Source of the DNA: Pseudidiomarina sediminum DSM 21906 | GTDB lineage: Bacteria > Pseudomonadota > Gammaproteobacteria > Enterobacterales > Alteromonadaceae | Assembly: GCF_000423165.1 (NCBI RefSeq) | Contig: NZ_KE383983.1 | Span: 916,376-980,375, forward strand | Reading direction: 5' to 3' | Length of the DNA stretch: 64,000 nt | Program-made: the position numbers and the translations under genes | Part shown: one piece after another, positions 39,297-49,442 of the stretch | How positions within the stretch are numbered: the first letter of the stretch is position 1 | Layout of the letters: every line of letters begins with the position of its first letter | Notes under the pieces: model-generated | What the model saw: the letters and a program-made list of their open reading frames with translations, nothing else | Databases searched by the model: none | What the model was told of the DNA's origin: nothing

Positions 39297-40148
39297 GTGG
39301 CAGAGCCGATTTGTGTAACAACGCAGTGGTTGGCAGAACATCTTGATGACCCTCGCGTGAAGGTCGTTGATGCCAGTATGGCGAAAGTGGTGGGACGTGA
39401 ACCTCTAACCTATGCCAACCCGATGGTTATTCCCGGTGCTTACGATTTAGCCTTGGAAACGCAATTGACCGATAACACCGCGGCCTTGCCGAATAGTTTA
39501 CCTCCAGCATCGCAAGTGACCACTTGGTTACGTCAACTGGGAGTGCAGCAAGAGGATCATTTGGTGGTGTACGACAATCAAGGGATTTATTCGGCACCAC
39601 GCGCTTGGTTTTTATTGCAAGCTATGGGCTTGCCGCGTGTGAGTATTCTTGATGGTGGCTTGCCGCAATGGCTTGCTGAGGGGCGACCCACGCTGGAACA
39701 CTACGCCGAAGCTGGTCAAACAGGGGACGTGACGGCGCATTGGCAGGCTGACAAGGTCGCGACGTGGCAACAGGTGTACGCAGCGTTGTCACAGGCTGAG
39801 CCAGTGATTATTGATGCACGTTCTGCTGAGCGTTTTGCTGGCACTAAAGCTGAACCACGAGCAGGCATGCGCGCTGGACATATGCCGGGCGCCTGTAACT
39901 TGCCTTTCGCTGAGGTATTAGAAGGGCATCGGTTTCGCTCTGCGACAGCATTGCGTGATCAGTTTCAGCAGTTACTCGGGCGCACCAACACCGATGTGCG
40001 TTTGCTAATGACGTGTGGTTCTGGCATTACCGCTTGTGTGCTTGCTGTAGCAGCGCAACTTGCAGGGTATGCGCAGGTACAGGTGTATGATGGGTCTTGG
40101 TCAGAGTGGGGCGGGCGGAGTGATTTACCCTGTCAAACCGGCGTCTAG
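39297..40148 (+). CDS. sseA: Sulfurtransferase, 3-mercaptopyruvate type
   Basis: Tandem rhodanese-domain protein of 283 residues. The N-terminal inactive domain (about 5-135) has VYDNQG and SILDGGLPQWLAEGRP; the C-terminal domain (about 155-280) has catalytic Cys240 in MTCGSGITACV, a CGSGxTA loop typical of mercaptopyruvate sulfurtransferases rather than thiosulfate rhodaneses (CRKGVTA). The start is GTG 39297 with AAAGGAG nine bases upstream. Stands alone, divergent from fumC and convergent with ychF. Confidence 0.88.
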   Translation: MAEPICVTTQWLAEHLDDPRVKVVDASMAKVVGREPLTYANPMVIPGAYDLALETQLTDNTAALPNSLPPASQVTTWLRQLGVQQEDHLVVYDNQGIYSAPRAWFLLQAMGLPRVSILDGGLPQWLAEGRPTLEHYAEAGQTGDVTAHWQADKVATWQQVYAALSQAEPVIIDARSAERFAGTKAEPRAGMRAGHMPGACNLPFAEVLEGHRFRSATALRDQFQQLLGRTNTDVRLLMTCGSGITACVLAVAAQLAGYAQVQVYDGSWSEWGGRSDLPCQTGV

Positions 40149-40158
40149 CGGCCATAAA

Positions 40159-40184
40159 AAAGGCCTACACATGGGTAGGCCTTT
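40159..40184. terminator. Bidirectional terminator between sseA and ychF
   Basis: AAAGGCCTAC (40159-40168), 6-base loop, GTAGGCCTTT (40175-40184): ten perfect pairs. Six A on the left give a T-run on the minus strand, so it ends the ychF transcript best; it also lies ten bases after the sseA stop. Confidence 0.85.
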
Positions 40185-40205
40185 GGGGTCGTAGCTAGCG
40201 CGTGT

Positions 40206-41297
40206 TTACACGTTGAAACGGAATAAAATCACGTCACCGTCTTGCACGATATAGTCTTTACCTTCTTCGCGGCGCTTACCGTTTTCTTTCGCACCTTGTT
40301 CACCTTTGTAGGTGATGTAGTCGTCAAAACCAACGACGACCGCGCGGATGAAGCCTTTTTCGAAGTCGGTGTGAATTTTACCGGCGGCTTGAGGTGCTGT
40401 TGCACCTACAGGAATGGTCCATGCACGCACTTCTTTTTGACCTGCGGTGAAGTAGGTTTGTAAGTTTAATAACTGATAACCACCACGAATCACGCGGTTC
40501 AAACCTGGCTCTTCAATACCAAGGTCAGCCATGAACTCAGTTTTTTCATCGTCGTCGAGTTCAGCAATTTCTGCTTCGATTTCAGCACAGACAGGTACCA
40601 CGATAGCGCATTCTTTGGCGGCGATTTCACGCACTTTATCAAGGTAAGGGTTGTTCTCGAAACCGTCGTCATTAACGTTGGCAATGTACATGGTTGGCTT
40701 CAAGGTCAACAAGTTGTAGGAGCGAATGGTCGCTCGGTCATCTTTGCTTAACTCAACTGAGCGCGCCATGTCACCGTTTTCTAAGGCTGGCAACAGCTTT
40801 TCAAGTACGGCAATTTCAGCCACCGCCTGCTTGTCACCACCTTTGGCTTTTTTACCTAAACGAGTAATGGATTTTTCGACGCTATCTAGGTCAGCAAGGG
40901 CAAGTTCAGTGTTGATGACTTCGATATCCGCAAGCGGATCAACTTTACCGGCAACGTGCACGATGTTGTCGTTTTCAAAGCAACGTACCACATGACCAAT
41001 GGCATCCGTTTCACGAATGTTAGCAAGGAACTGGTTACCAAGACCTTCGCCTTTTGACGCGCCTTTCACGAGACCGGCAATATCGACGAACTCCATCGTC
41101 GTTGGGATCACGCGTTGCGGATTGACGATTTCAGCCAATTGGTCCAAGCGTGGATCAGGAACGGCCACCACGCCAGTGTTGGGTTCAATGGTACAGAACG
41201 GGAAGTTAGCTGCTTCGATGCCTGCTTTCGTCAAGGCGTTAAACAACGTTGATTTGCCGACGTTAGGTAAACCGACGATACCACATTTGAATCCCAT
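40206..41297 (-). CDS. ychF: Redox-regulated ATPase YchF (Obg-like)
   Basis: Obg-family NTPase that prefers ATP and binds ribosomes; linked to oxidative stress control. The 363-residue protein has P-loop [11 protein letters not shown] (residues 8-18), [16 protein letters not shown], an inserted coiled-coil helical domain and a C-terminal TGS domain (about 275-360, [19 protein letters not shown]). Two bases after pth, the conserved pth-ychF pair. Confidence 0.97.
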   Translation of the reverse strand: MGFKCGIVGLPNVGKSTLFNALTKAGIEAANFPFCTIEPNTGVVAVPDPRLDQLAEIVNPQRVIPTTMEFVDIAGLVKGASKGEGLGNQFLANIRETDAIGHVVRCFENDNIVHVAGKVDPLADIEVINTELALADLDSVEKSITRLGKKAKGGDKQAVAEIAVLEKLLPALENGDMARSVELSKDDRATIRSYNLLTLKPTMYIANVNDDGFENNPYLDKVREIAAKECAIVVPVCAEIEAEIAELDDDEKTEFMADLGIEEPGLNRVIRGGYQLLNLQTYFTAGQKEVRAWTIPVGATAPQAAGKIHTDFEKGFIRAVVVGFDDYITYKGEQGAKENGKRREEGKDYIVQDGDVILFRFNV

Positions 41298-41299
41298 CT

Positions 41300-41893
41300 T
41301 TAGTTCTCTCTTTGTGCTTTAAAACTATGCAGCTGCTGTTGCGCTGCTCGCATATCTTGGGTGAGCAATAGCTCAATGCTATTGCATGCTTGCGCAATGG
41401 TATCATCCATCCAGTGCTGTTCTTGTGCTGGCGCTTTGCCAAGCACATAGCCAGTCACTTTACTTTTGTGACCTGGATGACCGATACCAATACGTAAACG
41501 GTGAAAGTCAGAACTGCCAAGGCAAGCAATCATATCTTTAATGCCGTTATGTCCACCGCTACCACCACCGGTTTTAAATTTAGCGACACCCGGCGGCAAG
41601 TCGAGCTCATCGTAGGCAACTAAAATTTCATCTGGGGCGATTTTAAAGAAGTTAGCAAGTGCAGCAACAGCTTTCCCGCTTTTATTCATAAAGGTCATGG
41701 GTTCGAGCAAACGCACGTCAAGCGCACCTTTTTGTAGGCGAGCCGTGTGACCGTAGAATTTTGTTTCGGGCTGCAAGCTGAGGGCATGCCGGCGGGCGAA
41801 TTCTTCAACCAACCAGAAGCCTGCATTATGGCGAGTTTGACTGTATTCGGGGCCTGGATTACCCAGGCCCACGATTAAACGAATTGTCGACAT
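41300..41893 (-). CDS. pth: Peptidyl-tRNA hydrolase
   Basis: Cleaves peptidyl-tRNA released from stalled ribosomes. The 197-residue protein has [20 protein letters not shown] with the catalytic His near residue 22, [34 protein letters not shown], and [12 protein letters not shown]. Six bases after rplY, in the leftward lolB-ispE-prs-rplY-pth-ychF run. Confidence 0.97.
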   Translation of the reverse strand: MSTIRLIVGLGNPGPEYSQTRHNAGFWLVEEFARRHALSLQPETKFYGHTARLQKGALDVRLLEPMTFMNKSGKAVAALANFFKIAPDEILVAYDELDLPPGVAKFKTGGGSGGHNGIKDMIACLGSSDFHRLRIGIGHPGHKSKVTGYVLGKAPAQEQHWMDDTIAQACNSIELLLTQDMRAAQQQLHSFKAQREN

Positions 41894-41899
41894 GACGGC

Positions 41900-42562
41900 T
41901 TATGCGTCTTTGTCTTCAGCTTCGTCTTTTGCGGTTGGTACTTCTGGAGAAACTTCTTCGTCAGTTTCTTCTTTCTCAACGCGCGGCGCAGTGATTGAAA
42001 CGACTGCTTGGTCGTGATCTTCACCTTTCGCAAGCTCAACCAACTCAACGCCTTTAGGCAATTGAAGGTCGCTCAAGTGAAGGGTTTGACCTAAGGTCAA
42101 GTTTGCCACGTCAACTTCCACGAATTCTGGCAAGTCTTTTGGCAAGCAGTTGATTTCTAAATCATTCACGTGGTGAACAATGACGCCGCCTTCATCTTTA
42201 ACGCCTTTCGCAGTTGCTTCGTTCAAGAAGTGTACAGGCACGTGTGTGTGTAACTTCTGACCTTTTTCAACGCGTTGGAAGTCAAGGTGAGTCAATTTAG
42301 GCTTGAACGGGTGACGTTGAACGTCTTTCAAGATCGCTTCGTGCTTTTCACCATCAACAACGATAGTCAAAATGTGCGAATAGAAAGCTTCGTGGTCAGC
42401 CATGTTGTTAACTTTGTTATGGTCAAGCGTTAACGCTACTGGCTCTTTGTTCGCGCCGTAAAGGATAGCTGGCACTTTGTCTGCGTGACGCAGGCGGCGG
42501 CTCGCACCTTTCCCTGTATCTTTACGCAGTTCTGCTTGAATCGTAAAATCAATAGTCGACAT
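41900..42562 (-). CDS. rplY: 50S ribosomal protein L25, long Ctc/TL5 form
   Basis: Binds 5S rRNA. The 220-residue protein has the L25 domain (about 1-95; [20 protein letters not shown]) plus the beta-barrel Ctc/TL5 C-terminal domain (about 100-195) and an acidic tail rich in Glu and Asp. It is more than twice the length of Escherichia coli L25 (94 residues), which lacks the second domain. The Ctc form is common outside the enterics. Confidence 0.95.
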   Translation of the reverse strand: MSTIDFTIQAELRKDTGKGASRRLRHADKVPAILYGANKEPVALTLDHNKVNNMADHEAFYSHILTIVVDGEKHEAILKDVQRHPFKPKLTHLDFQRVEKGQKLHTHVPVHFLNEATAKGVKDEGGVIVHHVNDLEINCLPKDLPEFVEVDVANLTLGQTLHLSDLQLPKGVELVELAKGEDHDQAVVSITAPRVEKEETDEEVSPEVPTAKDEAEDKDA

Positions 42563-42592
42563 AAGAATGTGTCTCCGTTAAATAAAATAAGC

Positions 42593-42616
42593 CGGATATT
42601 CGCGACCAAATATCCG
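42593..42616 (-). promoter_or_regulatory. Hairpin in the prs-rplY gap
   Basis: CGGATATT (42593-42600) pairs perfectly with AATATCCG (42609-42616), 8-base loop. On the minus strand it lies about 30 bases before the rplY ATG and is followed by a broken T-rich stretch (CTTATTTTATTT). It could be a weak terminator after prs or a leader control element for L25; the sequence alone does not decide. Confidence 0.35.
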
Positions 42617-42690
42617 ACACTTCCTTCAGAAAATGACCTAGGCCATTTTTAAGGGCGCGGAATAGTACCACCCGCACCCCTGAATAGCAA

Positions 42691-43638
42691 TCAATACTCG
42701 AACATCGCCGAGATCGATTCTTCGTTGCTAACGCGGCGTAATGCTTCAGAGAGCATGCCACTTAGCGTCAATTGATGCACTTTATCCAACGCCTTCATTT
42801 CTGGCTGCAAAGGAATGCTATCAGTAACCACCAATTGATCGATGTTGGATTCGCGAATGTTGGCAACAGCATTGCCTGAGAATACTGGGTGAGTGGCATA
42901 AGCAAACACGCGACGCGCGCCATTGGCTTTTAGCGCATCGGCAGCTTTGCAAAGGGTGCCACCGGTGTCGATCATGTCATCGACAATGATGCAGTCACGG
43001 TCGCTAACGTCACCGATAATGTGCATGACTTGTGACTCGTTCGCACGTGGACGGCGCTTATCAATAATCGCTAGGTCAACGTCGTTCAAAAGTTTCGCCA
43101 CCGCACGGGCACGTACGACACCACCGATATCAGGTGAAACCACCACTGGGTTGTGGAAGTCTTGGGTACGCAAATGCTCAAGCAAGACAGGGCTACCGAA
43201 TACGTTGTCGACAGGAACGTCGAAGAAACCTTGAATCTGTTCTGCGTGCAAGTCAACGGTCAACACACGATCAACACCAACACTTGATAAGAAGTCGGCG
43301 ACAACTTTCGCTGTAATTGGTACCCGTGCTGAGCGCACGCGACGGTCTTGACGGGCGTAGCCGAAGTACGGCATTACTGCGGTGATACGGCCGGCAGATG
43401 CACGGCGGAGGGCATCAACCATTACGATTAACTCCATTAAGTTATCGTTGGTCGGTGCACAGGTCGATTGAATGATGAAAACGTCAGAACCACGTACATT
43501 TTCATTGATCATGACACTGATCTCGCCGTCACTAAAACGGCCTACTTCAGCATCACCGAGCTTAATATAAAGTCGGTCAGCAATCTTCTGGGCGAGTTCT
43601 GGCGTGGCGTTGCCAGCAAAGAGCTTCATGTCAGGCAC
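42691..43638 (-). CDS. prs: Ribose-phosphate pyrophosphokinase
   Basis: Makes PRPP from ribose-5-phosphate and ATP for nucleotide, His, Trp and NAD synthesis. The 315-residue protein is very close to the family norm: [49 protein letters not shown], and the PRPP loop [14 protein letters not shown]. It starts with GTG at 43638, as in Escherichia coli; an ATG three codons later is possible. Follows ispE by eight bases; the ispE-prs order is conserved. Confidence 0.98.
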   Translation of the reverse strand: MPDMKLFAGNATPELAQKIADRLYIKLGDAEVGRFSDGEISVMINENVRGSDVFIIQSTCAPTNDNLMELIVMVDALRRASAGRITAVMPYFGYARQDRRVRSARVPITAKVVADFLSSVGVDRVLTVDLHAEQIQGFFDVPVDNVFGSPVLLEHLRTQDFHNPVVVSPDIGGVVRARAVAKLLNDVDLAIIDKRRPRANESQVMHIIGDVSDRDCIIVDDMIDTGGTLCKAADALKANGARRVFAYATHPVFSGNAVANIRESNIDQLVVTDSIPLQPEMKALDKVHQLTLSGMLSEALRRVSNEESISAMFEY

Positions 43639-43646
43639 ACTAAACC

Positions 43647-44516
43647 TCAGTCTTGTTTGGTCAGGTTGTCAGTTGAAGCCTGCCGCAGTAGCTGGCAGAC
43701 CGGAGATTCATTTAGGCCACGAGCAACAAATCCGTTCCATCGTGATGGCATCCTTGCAAGTACAGCACGCGCCTCTTCTTGACTTTCAAATGCACCGAAG
43801 AGGCAAGCTCCGGTACCCGTGAGTCGAATTGGCGCGTATTCTACCAACCAGTTGTAGGCGTTGGCAACTTCCGGATAGGCTTCGCGGACCAGTGGCTCGA
43901 ATACATTGTAGGTGTTGTGGAGTTGCCAATCGCTACTCGCAATAGGTTCGCACTGGCGTTCAAGTTGCGGATGATTAAACAATTTTGCGGTACTGATGTG
44001 CACCCCTGGGTCCACCACCAGATACCATGGTTGGGGGGGATCGATCGCGGTAAGTTTTTCACCAATGCCCTCGGCGAATGCAGCATGGCCGAAAATAAAT
44101 ATTGGCACGTCAGCGCCAAGCTGAGCACCGAGCTGCATCAGTATTTCGATGGAAAGGTGCACTTGCCACAAGTGATTCAATGCAAGTAACGTGGTGGCTG
44201 CATCGGATGAGCCGCCGCCCAGTCCACCGCCGTACGGTAAACGTTTCTCAAGGACAATGCGGGCGCCCTGCGTGACTGAGCTATGCTGTTGCAACAGGCG
44301 CGCGGCCCGCACGACCAAGTTATCGTCGTTGGCAAGTTCGGGGGCCGAACAAAGCAATTCGATGTTAGGGTTATCCGTTCGTGTAAAACTCAACACATCA
44401 TGAAGGTCGAGAAACTGAAACACGGTTTGCAGGTCGTGATAGCCGTTCTCGCGGCGGCCGGTAATGTGCAAAAATAAATTAAGTTTCGCCGGAGCTGGAA
44501 GGACTAAAGTTGCCAT
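43647..44516 (-). CDS. ispE: 4-diphosphocytidyl-2-C-methyl-D-erythritol kinase
   Basis: GHMP kinase of the non-mevalonate isoprenoid pathway. The 289-residue product has the N-terminal [21 protein letters not shown] and the ATP-binding glycine loop [14 protein letters not shown] (about residues 93-106), with the third GHMP motif [12 protein letters not shown] near the C-terminus. Its ATG overlaps lolB by 13 bases, the conserved lolB-ispE-prs order. Confidence 0.96.
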   Translation of the reverse strand: MATLVLPAPAKLNLFLHITGRRENGYHDLQTVFQFLDLHDVLSFTRTDNPNIELLCSAPELANDDNLVVRAARLLQQHSSVTQGARIVLEKRLPYGGGLGGGSSDAATTLLALNHLWQVHLSIEILMQLGAQLGADVPIFIFGHAAFAEGIGEKLTAIDPPQPWYLVVDPGVHISTAKLFNHPQLERQCEPIASSDWQLHNTYNVFEPLVREAYPEVANAYNWLVEYAPIRLTGTGACLFGAFESQEEARAVLARMPSRWNGFVARGLNESPVCQLLRQASTDNLTKQD

Positions 44517-45136
44517 TTTCGGACTCGCATTTTAATTCGCCAAAGGGCACTTTCAAGTGCAATTGCCGTAGGCAGGTAGACCTTGCTATTCACCACTTCA
44601 TAAGCATTGAGTTGGACGTGCCATTGTTGCTCGCTGGCTTTCGTGTGATAGCTGGCTAATGGCGCTAAATCACCATTGCTAGTGCTGAAATTACGATAAC
44701 TTGGCGCGCTGACAAGCTTAGGTTGTTGGCCAATGACCACTTGTTGTAATAAGTCCAACGGCAGCTGGTAGCCAAACAGTCGATGCACCAATTGCTCGGC
44801 ATCACTACCGTAATAGGCTTGGTCATCTTCATCATAATAGGTCGCCCCTAATGGGGTTTGTTCCAGCCGCGCGAGGGTACCTTTGAGTGGGTGGTAAAAG
44901 CGTAACTGCATCTGTTGCGGACGTTGGCGCCACTCGAGGTACACGGCGTCACGCTCATCATTGGTCAAATTGAACAGGGCGATGTGTGCTTGCAATTGCC
45001 ACTGCTCGAGTTGCGCAAGATGTTGTTGATGGCGGGCAATGGCCGCAGGCGCGACAGCGTCTTCGCTGACTGGGGGTGGTGCGGTGGCGCAACCACTAAG
45101 AAAAACTGCAAAGAGCAGTAAAAAGCGTACTTTCAT
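44504..45136 (-). CDS. lolB: Outer-membrane lipoprotein receptor LolB
   Basis: Accepts lipoproteins from LolA and inserts them in the outer membrane. The 210-residue product has lipobox LSGC (Cys16), a mature beta-barrel-like domain with WQLQAHIALFN and QMQLRFYHPLKGTLARLEQTP, and a lengthy middle typical of LolB. Divergent from hemA, a pairing conserved with Escherichia coli (hemM-hemA). Confidence 0.92.
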   Translation of the reverse strand: MKVRFLLLFAVFLSGCATAPPPVSEDAVAPAAIARHQQHLAQLEQWQLQAHIALFNLTNDERDAVYLEWRQRPQQMQLRFYHPLKGTLARLEQTPLGATYYDEDDQAYYGSDAEQLVHRLFGYQLPLDLLQQVVIGQQPKLVSAPSYRNFSTSNGDLAPLASYHTKASEQQWHVQLNAYEVVNSKVYLPTAIALESALWRIKMRVRKWQL

Positions 45137-45161
45137 GACTTCATCCAGCGTGTCGGTGTGC

Positions 45162-45190
45162 TTTTCATCATAAGGCCTTTGACGTACAAT
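45162..45190 (+). promoter_or_regulatory. Candidate hemA promoter
   Basis: TTTTCA (45162-45167), 17-base spacer and TACAAT (45185-45190), about 40 bases before hemA in the 95-base lolB-hemA gap. The -35 match is poor. Confidence 0.35.
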
Positions 45191-45231
45191 TAGCGGCGTT
45201 TTGCAGTGCCAGAGGCTCGCGATATCTCATT

Positions 45232-46494
45232 ATGACTATTTTTGCACTCGGTGTTAACCATAAAACCGCGTCAGTAGACTTGCGCGAACAAATTGCGTTC
45301 TCGCCAGAACAACTTCATCAGGCTCTACCAGCGCTGCGTGAGCAGACGGGGGTGCGTGAAGCTGTCATCGTGTCGACCTGTAATCGGACCGAAATATACT
45401 GTACCGCGGATACCGGCACTGCGCCTTCTAGCGACTTACTGCTAGGGTGGTTAGCAGGCTACCACGGGGTTTCTGCAACCGCCTTGCAAACACACAGTTA
45501 CTGCCACACCGACGCTAAAGCAATTGATCATTTAATGCAGGTTGCCAGTGGTCTTGATTCGCTGATTTTAGGCGAGCCGCAAATTCTTGGGCAGGTGAAA
45601 CAGGCCTACCAATTTGCCAAAAACCAAGCCAGTGTCGGCAGCATTTTAGAGCGCTTGTTTCAGCAAACGTTCCATATCGCCAAGCGCGTACGTAGTGAAA
45701 CTGCTGTGGGCGAGAATGCGGTATCCGTTGCTTTTGCGGCGGTGAACCTAGCGCGCCATATCTTCGCTGACTTGCAACAAGCTTCGGTCTTGTTAGTGGG
45801 GGCGGGGGACACCGCGGAATTGGTGGCGCAGCACTTGACAGATATCGGCGTGAACAAACTCCATGTGGCCAACCGTACCTTGATGCGTGCGCAAACTGTT
45901 GCCGAGAAATTTAACGGTTACGGGCACACCTTAGGTGAGTTACCTGAATTGTTGCCGCAAGCTGATATTGTCATTTCGTCGACCGCGAGTACCTTGCCGA
46001 TTATTGGTAAAGGCATCGTGGAAAGCGCGCTCAAGCAGCGCAAGCGCAAGCCCATGTTGCTGATTGACTTGGCCGTGCCGCGCGATATTGAGCCGCAGGT
46101 CGATGAACTCAATGATGCGTATCTGTACAGCGTGGATGATTTGCAAGGCATTATTCAAGAGAATATGCGTAACCGTGAAGAAGCTGCGCAGCAAGCCAAA
46201 GCAATGATTGTTGAGCAAACAGAGCACTTCATGACGTGGCTGCGTGGCCTTGACCACCTGCATTTATTACGCGAGTTCCGTCAACAGACGGAGCAGCTTG
46301 CCCAAGAACAGTTGCAACGGGCGCGCAATCATCTTGCTGCGGGAAAACCTGCGGACGACGTGCTTGCCGAATTAACGCAACGCCTGACCAAACAATTTTT
46401 ACACGCGCCAACCCGGTTGATGCGTGATGCTGGCGCCGCTGGAGATTATCAAACTTTGGCCGTGTTCCAGCAATTTTATAATGATAATGATTAA
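45232..46494 (+). CDS. hemA: Glutamyl-tRNA reductase
   Basis: Reduces glutamyl-tRNA to glutamate-1-semialdehyde, the committed step of tetrapyrrole synthesis. The 420-residue protein has GVNHKTASVDLRE, catalytic Cys50 in STCNRTEIY, LGEPQILGQVKQAY, an NADPH-binding domain with LLVGAGDTAELVA, and a C-terminal dimerisation helix. First gene of the hemA-prfA-prmC run; 12 bases before prfA. Confidence 0.98.
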   Translation: MTIFALGVNHKTASVDLREQIAFSPEQLHQALPALREQTGVREAVIVSTCNRTEIYCTADTGTAPSSDLLLGWLAGYHGVSATALQTHSYCHTDAKAIDHLMQVASGLDSLILGEPQILGQVKQAYQFAKNQASVGSILERLFQQTFHIAKRVRSETAVGENAVSVAFAAVNLARHIFADLQQASVLLVGAGDTAELVAQHLTDIGVNKLHVANRTLMRAQTVAEKFNGYGHTLGELPELLPQADIVISSTASTLPIIGKGIVESALKQRKRKPMLLIDLAVPRDIEPQVDELNDAYLYSVDDLQGIIQENMRNREEAAQQAKAMIVEQTEHFMTWLRGLDHLHLLREFRQQTEQLAQEQLQRARNHLAAGKPADDVLAELTQRLTKQFLHAPTRLMRDAGAAGDYQTLAVFQQFYNDND

Positions 46495-46506
46495 GGCATC
46501 TCATTC

Positions 46507-47598
46507 ATGATGAACCCGTCGATTACCCGCAAACTTGAAGCTCTTTTAGAGCGTTATGAAGAAGTCCAGCACTTGTTAAGTGACGCTGGCATTATTGCGG
46601 ACCAAGACCGTTTTCGTGCGTTATCACGCGAGTATTCACAGTTAGAAGAGCTGGTGACGTGTTTTCGTGCCTATCAACAAACCTTAGAAGATGCCCAAGC
46701 GGCAGAAGAAATGTTGGCCGAAGACGACGCTGAGATGCGTGAAATGGGGCAAATGGAGCTGAACGAAGCGAAACAGCGGCAAGAAGAGCTCGAACAACAA
46801 TTACAGATTTTACTTTTGCCTCGGGATCCGAACGATGACCATCCGTGTTACCTCGAGATCCGTGCCGGTGCAGGCGGTGATGAAGCGGCCATTTTTGCTG
46901 GTGATTTATTCCGTATGTATAGCCGTTACGCTGAGCAAAACGGCTGGAAAATCAGTATCGTGAACGCCAACGAAGGCGAGCATGGTGGTTATAAAGAAGT
47001 GATCGCGCACATGTCAGGTGACGGTGCTTACGGGCGGATGAAGTTTGAGTCGGGCGGTCATCGCGTGCAGCGCGTGCCTGAAACCGAATCGCAAGGCCGT
47101 GTGCATACCTCAGCCTGTACGGTTGCCGTACTTCCGGAAGTGCCTGAAGCCGAAGCTATCGAGATTAATCCTGCCGACTTACGCGTCGATACCTTCCGTG
47201 CCTCTGGTGCCGGTGGTCAGCACGTGAACCGAACCGATTCAGCGATTCGTATCGTTCACCTCCCGTCAGGTATTGTGGTGGAGTGTCAGGACGAGCGCTC
47301 GCAACACAAGAACCGTGCCAAAGCGATGTCGGTGTTGCAAGCGCGCTTGCAGCAGCAAGCCGATGACAAGCGACGTCAAGAAGAGCAGTCAACCCGCCGC
47401 AGTTTGGTCGGTAGTGGTGACCGTTCGGAACGTATCCGCACCTACAACTATCCGCAAGGCCGAGTGAGTGATCATCGGATCAACTTGACCTTGTACCGGC
47501 TTGATGAAGTTCTCAATGGCGACTTGGATCTCATTCTCGATGTCATGTTGCAAGAGTATCAAGCGGACCAATTAGCGACGCTCGCTGAGCAGGATTAA
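46507..47598 (+). CDS. prfA: Peptide chain release factor 1
   Basis: Reads UAA and UAG stops and triggers release of the peptide. The 363-residue protein has the codon-recognition PxT motif (Pro191-Glu-Thr193 in [13 protein letters not shown]) and the catalytic GGQ at 236-238, whose Gln is methylated by the next gene product, PrmC. Two adjacent ATGs (46507, 46510) can start it. Confidence 0.98.
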   Translation: MMNPSITRKLEALLERYEEVQHLLSDAGIIADQDRFRALSREYSQLEELVTCFRAYQQTLEDAQAAEEMLAEDDAEMREMGQMELNEAKQRQEELEQQLQILLLPRDPNDDHPCYLEIRAGAGGDEAAIFAGDLFRMYSRYAEQNGWKISIVNANEGEHGGYKEVIAHMSGDGAYGRMKFESGGHRVQRVPETESQGRVHTSACTVAVLPEVPEAEAIEINPADLRVDTFRASGAGGQHVNRTDSAIRIVHLPSGIVVECQDERSQHKNRAKAMSVLQARLQQQADDKRRQEEQSTRRSLVGSGDRSERIRTYNYPQGRVSDHRINLTLYRLDEVLNGDLDLILDVMLQEYQADQLATLAEQD

Positions 47599-47601
47599 GT
47601 G

Positions 47602-48456
47602 ATGCAAATCGGGCTGGCGCTCCAACACGCACAGCAAACCTTAGCCGCGAGTGAAACACCGCGGCTTGATGCTGAAGTACTGCTGGCGCACGTACTGCAA
47701 AAGCCCCGTACCTACCTTTTGACCTGGCCTGAGCGAGAGCTTGACGCGCGTTGCTATGCCCAATTTCAAGCCTTGCTGGCGCAACGCCAACAAGGCGTTC
47801 CCGTCGCTCACCTATTGGCCGAACGTGAATTTTGGTCACTGCCGTTGAAGGTCAATAACAGCACCTTGATTCCGCGTCCAGATACAGAAACTTTGGTCGA
47901 AACTGCGCTTGAGTTAGGGCAACTGGATGAACAGGTTTTAGATTTAGGCACTGGCACGGGCGCCATTGCGTTGGCGCTCAAAAGTGAGCGACCGCAGTGG
48001 CAGCTCACCGCGGTGGACAAATCAGCGGCTGCGGTGGCACTTGCCACAGAAAATGCAAAACACTTGCGGTTGCAGGTCGATGTAAGGCAAAGTGACTGGT
48101 TCAGTGCGTTGGCGGGACAAGCGTTTTCCATGATTGTCAGTAACCCGCCGTATATCGCGGCGGATGATCCGCATCTGCTGCAAGGTGATGTGCGGTTTGA
48201 GCCGCATTCGGCACTGGTTGCGGCGGCCGAGGGGTTCGCCGATTTAGAACAGATTATCAAGCAAGCGCCGGCCTACCTAAATGCGGGTGGCTGGTTAGTG
48301 CTCGAACACGGCTGGCAGCAAGCGCAGGGGTGTCGTGCACGTTTACGTGAGGCTGGTTATCACGATGTTGCCAGCAAGGCAGACTTGGGCGGTGTCGAGC
48401 GCATCACCTACGGACGTTGGTTAACCGCAGAAAAGGAACGGACAGATGTCGAATGA
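47602..48456 (+). CDS. prmC: Release factor glutamine methyltransferase PrmC
   Basis: Methylates the Gln of the GGQ motif in release factors 1 and 2. The 284-residue product has a helical N-terminal substrate domain, the SAM-binding DLGTGTGAIALAL and the catalytic NPPY in SNPPYIAADDPHL. ATG 47602 follows a GTG one codon upstream that could also be used. Directly after prfA; its last 11 bases overlap the next gene. Confidence 0.97.
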   Translation: MQIGLALQHAQQTLAASETPRLDAEVLLAHVLQKPRTYLLTWPERELDARCYAQFQALLAQRQQGVPVAHLLAEREFWSLPLKVNNSTLIPRPDTETLVETALELGQLDEQVLDLGTGTGAIALALKSERPQWQLTAVDKSAAAVALATENAKHLRLQVDVRQSDWFSALAGQAFSMIVSNPPYIAADDPHLLQGDVRFEPHSALVAAAEGFADLEQIIKQAPAYLNAGGWLVLEHGWQQAQGCRARLREAGYHDVASKADLGGVERITYGRWLTAEKERTDVE

Positions 48457-49030
48457 CTTTTTATTTGCGAATGAACAACCTGAACCAGTGAAAGACGATG
48501 ACAACAGTAGCCAAGAAAAGTGGAAAGTGCTGATTGTTGATGACGAGAAAGAAGTGCACGCCGTCACCCGCTTGGCATTGATGGATGTGGTGTTCGAGGG
48601 GGCTGGTTTAGAATTTATTAGCGCGCATTCATTAGCTGAAGCCCGTGAGAAAATTGACGCTCATCCCGACTTAGCTTTGGCCTTGTTGGATGTTGTCATG
48701 GAAACCGATGACGCTGGCCTGCAGGTCGCCAACTATATTCGTAACGAGTGTGGCAATCGCCAAATTCGGATTATCTTACGCACCGGTCAGCCGGGGCAGG
48801 CACCTGAGCGCGCAGTGGTGATGAATTACGATATCAATGACTATAAAGCGAAAACCGAGCTGACCTCACAAAAGCTTTTTACCAGCGTGATGTCGGCGCT
48901 ACGTTCGTATCGCGATATTATGTATGTTGAGGCACAGCGGGCGGCGCTCGAAGTGCGCCTCAATAGCATTCAAGAAATGCTCGAAGCACGTTTTCCAAGT
49001 GCAGCTTTAGCCGTAAAAGAACTCAAATAA
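48446..49030 (+). CDS. Stand-alone receiver-domain (REC) protein, DUF3369-type
   Basis: A 194-residue response regulator without an output domain. The REC fold runs from about residue 26 to 152 with the acidic pair Asp32-Asp33, phosphoacceptor Asp82 (LALLDVVM), Thr113 (LRTG) and Lys in NDYKAKTE, so phosphorylation looks possible. The style (RTGQPGQAPERAVV, INDYKAKTELT) is that of large REC-DUF3369 proteins that normally continue into output domains such as HD-GYP or GGDEF. Here only a helical tail (about 155-185) follows. It overlaps prmC by 11 bases and precedes sirB2, a place where enteric operons have nothing. Confidence 0.82.
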   Translation: MSNDFLFANEQPEPVKDDDNSSQEKWKVLIVDDEKEVHAVTRLALMDVVFEGAGLEFISAHSLAEAREKIDAHPDLALALLDVVMETDDAGLQVANYIRNECGNRQIRIILRTGQPGQAPERAVVMNYDINDYKAKTELTSQKLFTSVMSALRSYRDIMYVEAQRAALEVRLNSIQEMLEARFPSAALAVKELK

Positions 49031-49045
49031 TAAGGATCTGAAGTT

Positions 49046-49420
49046 ATGCCGTTTATTGCGTTTAAACATCTCCATGTCAGTATCGTTGCGCTAAGTGTGT
49101 TATTATTCGTGCTGCGATTTATTTGGCGTAGCATGGACGCCTCTGTCGCGAAACAGAAGTGGGTTAAAATTGTCCCGCATATTATTGATACCCTCCTTTT
49201 GCTGACCATTGTTGGCATGTTGGTACACTGGCAGCAGTGGCCTTGGGAAACCCCTTGGTTGTTGAATAAGCTGGTAGGCTTGGTGGGGTATATTGTCTTC
49301 GGTTTGATCGCAATGAAGGCGCAGCGTGCATGGTTACGCTACGGCGCTTTTGTGGTGGCGATGGGCTGGATAGCAATGCTGTTGCACGTTGCTTACAGCA
49401 AGCAAGCATTGCTAGGTTAA
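49046..49420 (+). CDS. sirB2: SirB2 family membrane protein
   Basis: A 124-residue protein with four membrane helices, including VSIVALSVLLFVLRFIW, HIIDTLLLLTIVGMLVHW and LVGLVGYIVFGLIAMKAQR. SirB2/YchQ proteins are conserved beside prmC and sirB1; the SirB name comes from Salmonella virulence regulation, but the biochemical role is unknown. A ribosome site AAGGATCTGAAG precedes the ATG. Confidence 0.9.
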   Translation: MPFIAFKHLHVSIVALSVLLFVLRFIWRSMDASVAKQKWVKIVPHIIDTLLLLTIVGMLVHWQQWPWETPWLLNKLVGLVGYIVFGLIAMKAQRAWLRYGAFVVAMGWIAMLLHVAYSKQALLG

Positions 49421-49442
49421 GTTGTTAAAAGTAAAGGGTAGT

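Noticed and set aside
39129-39341. N-terminal extension of fumC up to 71 residues
   Set aside because: Most of it overlaps the start of the divergent sulfurtransferase and lacks family similarity; only the short ATG 39179 variant deserves mention.
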